Source: Lachnospiraceae bacterium (lineage in GTDB: Bacteria; Bacillota; Clostridia; Lachnospirales; Lachnospiraceae). Taken from it: DNA of 64,000 nucleotides. Under the pieces are notes generated by a model. It did no database searches. It was given only the letters and a program-made list of their open reading frames with translations, and was not told the DNA's origin. Both the position numbers and the translations under genes were made by a program. The stretch spans positions 62,001 through 126,000 of the forward strand of contig JAUNAJ010000004.1 of assembly GCA_030527645.1 (NCBI GenBank), written 5' to 3'. Shown here piece after piece: positions 62,373 to 64,000 of the stretch (the stretch's first letter is position 1; every line of letters begins with the position of its first letter).

Positions 62373-62498
62373 TGTATTTGTTTCCTTTCTATTTCCTGCA
62401 GTGTCTGTTACTGCTGATTCAATCCTGCATTGCTATTTTTCTGTCTTTACCTATTGCTGCTTTTGTTACGCTTATCGTACCTTAGACTTTGCCTGCTT

Positions 62499-63479
62499 TT
62501 AAGCCGATAAAAACTTCGTCTTTACCAATTTCTCCAGCTCCTGGTAGGAATATACTTCATTGACCGCTCTTCTCAGCTGGGCGGAATGAGGGAAGCCGGC
62601 GGTATACCAGGCTACATGCTTGCGCATTTCCCGAATGCCTGTATAATCTCCTTTGTATTCCAGCAGCAGTCTTGCATGGCGAAGCATCATCTCCGCTGTC
62701 TCCTCCTTTGAGGGAGGCGGCAGGAGTTCTCCGGTTTCCAGATACGCCTTTACCCGGGAGAAGATCCAGGGATTTCCTTCACAGCCTCTGCCGATCATCA
62801 CTGCATCGACCCCGGTCTCCCGGAACATCCGGACTGCGTCCTCCGGTGAGCGGATATCGCCATTTCCGATCACGGGCACTGACACGGCCTCCTTCACCAG
62901 GCGGATGATCTCCCAGTCTGCTGCTCCGGAATAATACTGTTCTCTGGTTCTTCCATGTACAGCAATAGCTGCTGCTCCGGCGTCCTCCAGCATTTTCGCT
63001 ACTTCCACGGCATTGACTGAGTCTTCTGTAAATCCTTTCCGAATCTTCACTGTTACAGGCTTCTTTATTTTTCCTGCCACAGTTCGAACAATTTCTGCTG
63101 CCAGCTCCGGATTTTTCATCAGGGCAGAGCCCTCTCCATTATTCACTACCTTCGGCACGGGACAGCCCATATTAAAATCAAGGATATCAAAGGGAAGATC
63201 CTCGATCATCATGGCCGCTTCTGCCACCACCTCCGGCTCTGATCCAAAGAGCTGCAGAGAAATCGGATGCTCTGCTGGATCAATTGTCATCAGAGCCTCT
63301 GTATTTTTATTATGATAGGTGATCGCTTTCGCACTGACCATCTCCATACAGAGAAGTCCTGCTCCCTGCTCCTTGCAGAGAAGGCGGAATGGCAGATCGG
63401 TAACACCGGCCATAGGAGCCAGCACTACCGGTGTGGGGATCAGCACATCACCAATTATCAACGGATTGATCTTATCCAC
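62499..63479 (-). CDS. dusB: tRNA-dihydrouridine synthase
   Basis: 326 aa from GTG 63479 (GGGGGAG five bases upstream). FMN enzyme reducing uridines in tRNA D-loops. Landmarks: PMAGVTDLPFR near the N-terminus, the catalytic Cys in NMGCPVPKV, the FMN-binding lysine in KIRKGF, HGRTREQ, and GNGDIRSPEDA. The C-terminal tRNA-binding domain is complete. A longer frame reaching 63698 overlaps the next gene and has a basic, non-conserved N-terminus; rejected. Confidence 0.95.
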   Translation of the reverse strand: MDKINPLIIGDVLIPTPVVLAPMAGVTDLPFRLLCKEQGAGLLCMEMVSAKAITYHNKNTEALMTIDPAEHPISLQLFGSEPEVVAEAAMMIEDLPFDILDFNMGCPVPKVVNNGEGSALMKNPELAAEIVRTVAGKIKKPVTVKIRKGFTEDSVNAVEVAKMLEDAGAAAIAVHGRTREQYYSGAADWEIIRLVKEAVSVPVIGNGDIRSPEDAVRMFRETGVDAVMIGRGCEGNPWIFSRVKAYLETGELLPPPSKEETAEMMLRHARLLLEYKGDYTGIREMRKHVAWYTAGFPHSAQLRRAVNEVYSYQELEKLVKTKFLSA

Positions 63480-63498
63480 AAATTCTCCCCCGTATTCG

Positions 63499-63855
63499 TT
63501 ATTCTTCCACAGGAAGGAGTTCATCCTCCGGTGCATCCATGCCAAGGAAGAACACCTGATAGAACAGTTCCAGAGACCGGAACAGCTCTCTCTTCTCCTC
63601 CTGCAGCTTCTTGATCCGCAGCGCACCGCCGATCTCATCGTACATGGCATCCGCCTCCAGCGCCTCTGTACGCAGCTCCAGATTACCGGTCTCATCATAT
63701 TCTACTGTAAAGATTCCCCCGATCTCCTCCGCATACATGACACACATGATCTGCAGCTCATCCTGAATCTGCTGCGGAAGTGTCTGAAAGTCCGGATTCA
63801 GATAATATTTTTTTTCATAGGCGCTTGCGCCGCATAATACTGTTTTTTCTTCCAT
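63499..63855 (-). CDS. Small conserved protein (DUF6145-like)
   Basis: 118 aa, start ATG 63855 with AGGAG eight bases upstream. It begins MEEKTVLCGASAYEKKYYLN and is acidic and helical, with no catalytic motif. I think it belongs to DUF6145, a Lachnospiraceae family of unknown function that often precedes dusB; its stop is 20 bases before the dusB start, so they are co-transcribed. Function unknown. Confidence 0.65.
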   Translation of the reverse strand: MEEKTVLCGASAYEKKYYLNPDFQTLPQQIQDELQIMCVMYAEEIGGIFTVEYDETGNLELRTEALEADAMYDEIGGALRIKKLQEEKRELFRSLELFYQVFFLGMDAPEDELLPVEE

Positions 63856-64000
63856 ATGAATTCTCCTGCATAGCTTTACTTGCTTCAATTCCTGCGTGCA
63901 AGCACGATGCTCAGCCTGTTTATCTTTTATTTCCTTCTGAATAGTTACCCGTTATTTATACATATCCATAGATTCCGCGAACGGAGACCTCTCCTGCGTA

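Noticed and set aside
63480..63698. 73-codon upstream extension of dusB
   Set aside because: Arg/Cys-rich, overlaps the DUF6145-like gene in another frame, and a GTG with a strong ribosome site fits the family start.

Overview
The window looks like chromosomal core DNA from a Lachnospiraceae-type (Clostridia, Bacillota) anaerobe. The reasons are the T-box leaders on aminoacyl-tRNA synthetase genes, strong GGAGG ribosome sites with some GTG/TTG starts, WhiA next to an HPr-like gene, a clostridial Tad pilus locus, a rubredoxin-first (reverse) rubrerythrin, and LtaS- and CorC-type proteins. No rRNA, CRISPR array, prophage or intact transposase was seen. Most genes lie on the minus strand. Only proS, mecA, a traX-like gene, a perR/fur-type regulator and a rubrerythrin gene are on plus.

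Layout, left part (1-25 kb): the N-terminal part of cysK, cut by the window edge, behind a near-consensus promoter; an operon of a CorC/HlyC membrane protein, a PfkB kinase, a Nudix hydrolase and a degenerate sigma-70-like protein; a non-coding IS200/IS605-like remnant (about 4640-4985); a phosphoglucomutase; tRNA-Tyr and tRNA-Leu; a CBM34/GH13 amylase-type enzyme. Next comes the housekeeping cluster hup-rqcP-divIC-tilS-hpt-ftsH, which lacks the yabP, yabQ and spoIIE genes that usually sit there in spore formers. Then follow T-box-proS, a dCMP deaminase, a catalytically dead LMW-phosphatase homologue, a Sua5-type tsaC, a DivIVA-like coiled coil, a GH18/SH3 cell-wall enzyme, and mecA.

Middle (23-42 kb): an operon folC - 57-aa protein - zinc-ribbon/TPR membrane protein - murB - whiA - HPr-like (active-site His replaced by Glu); an LtaS-type sulfatase; valS with a T-box leader; a cobalamin riboswitch with no recognisable gene behind it; an aminotransferase; a zinc-ribbon surface protein; a lactate/malate dehydrogenase with a Rex-like operator; a sugar-phosphate isomerase-like TIM barrel; a LacI-type regulator; two HIT proteins.

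Right part (42-64 kb): a complete Tad (type IVb pilus) locus with a prepilin peptidase, TadZ, TadA, TadB, TadC, a 58-aa Flp pilin, a DUF5702-type protein, two TadE-like pseudopilins, a second prepilin peptidase-like protein and an FHA protein; a traX-like gene convergent with larE; glgB with a histone-like Lys/Ala tail; tatD and metG; the oxidative-stress pair perR-type/reverse rubrerythrin with candidate operators; a second His-less HPr homologue; a radical SAM protein; dusB; and a small conserved protein. A short element with core CAGTTCACGGG recurs in at least eight intergenic places.

The most unusual items are the sigma-70-derived protein without DNA-binding regions, the dead phosphatase, the two Glu-15 HPr paralogues, the IS605/omega-RNA-like remnant with its own promoter, the orphan cobalamin riboswitch, the missing sporulation genes and the dispersed palindromic repeat. 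All calls rest on reading the sequence and on family knowledge; no database search was run.
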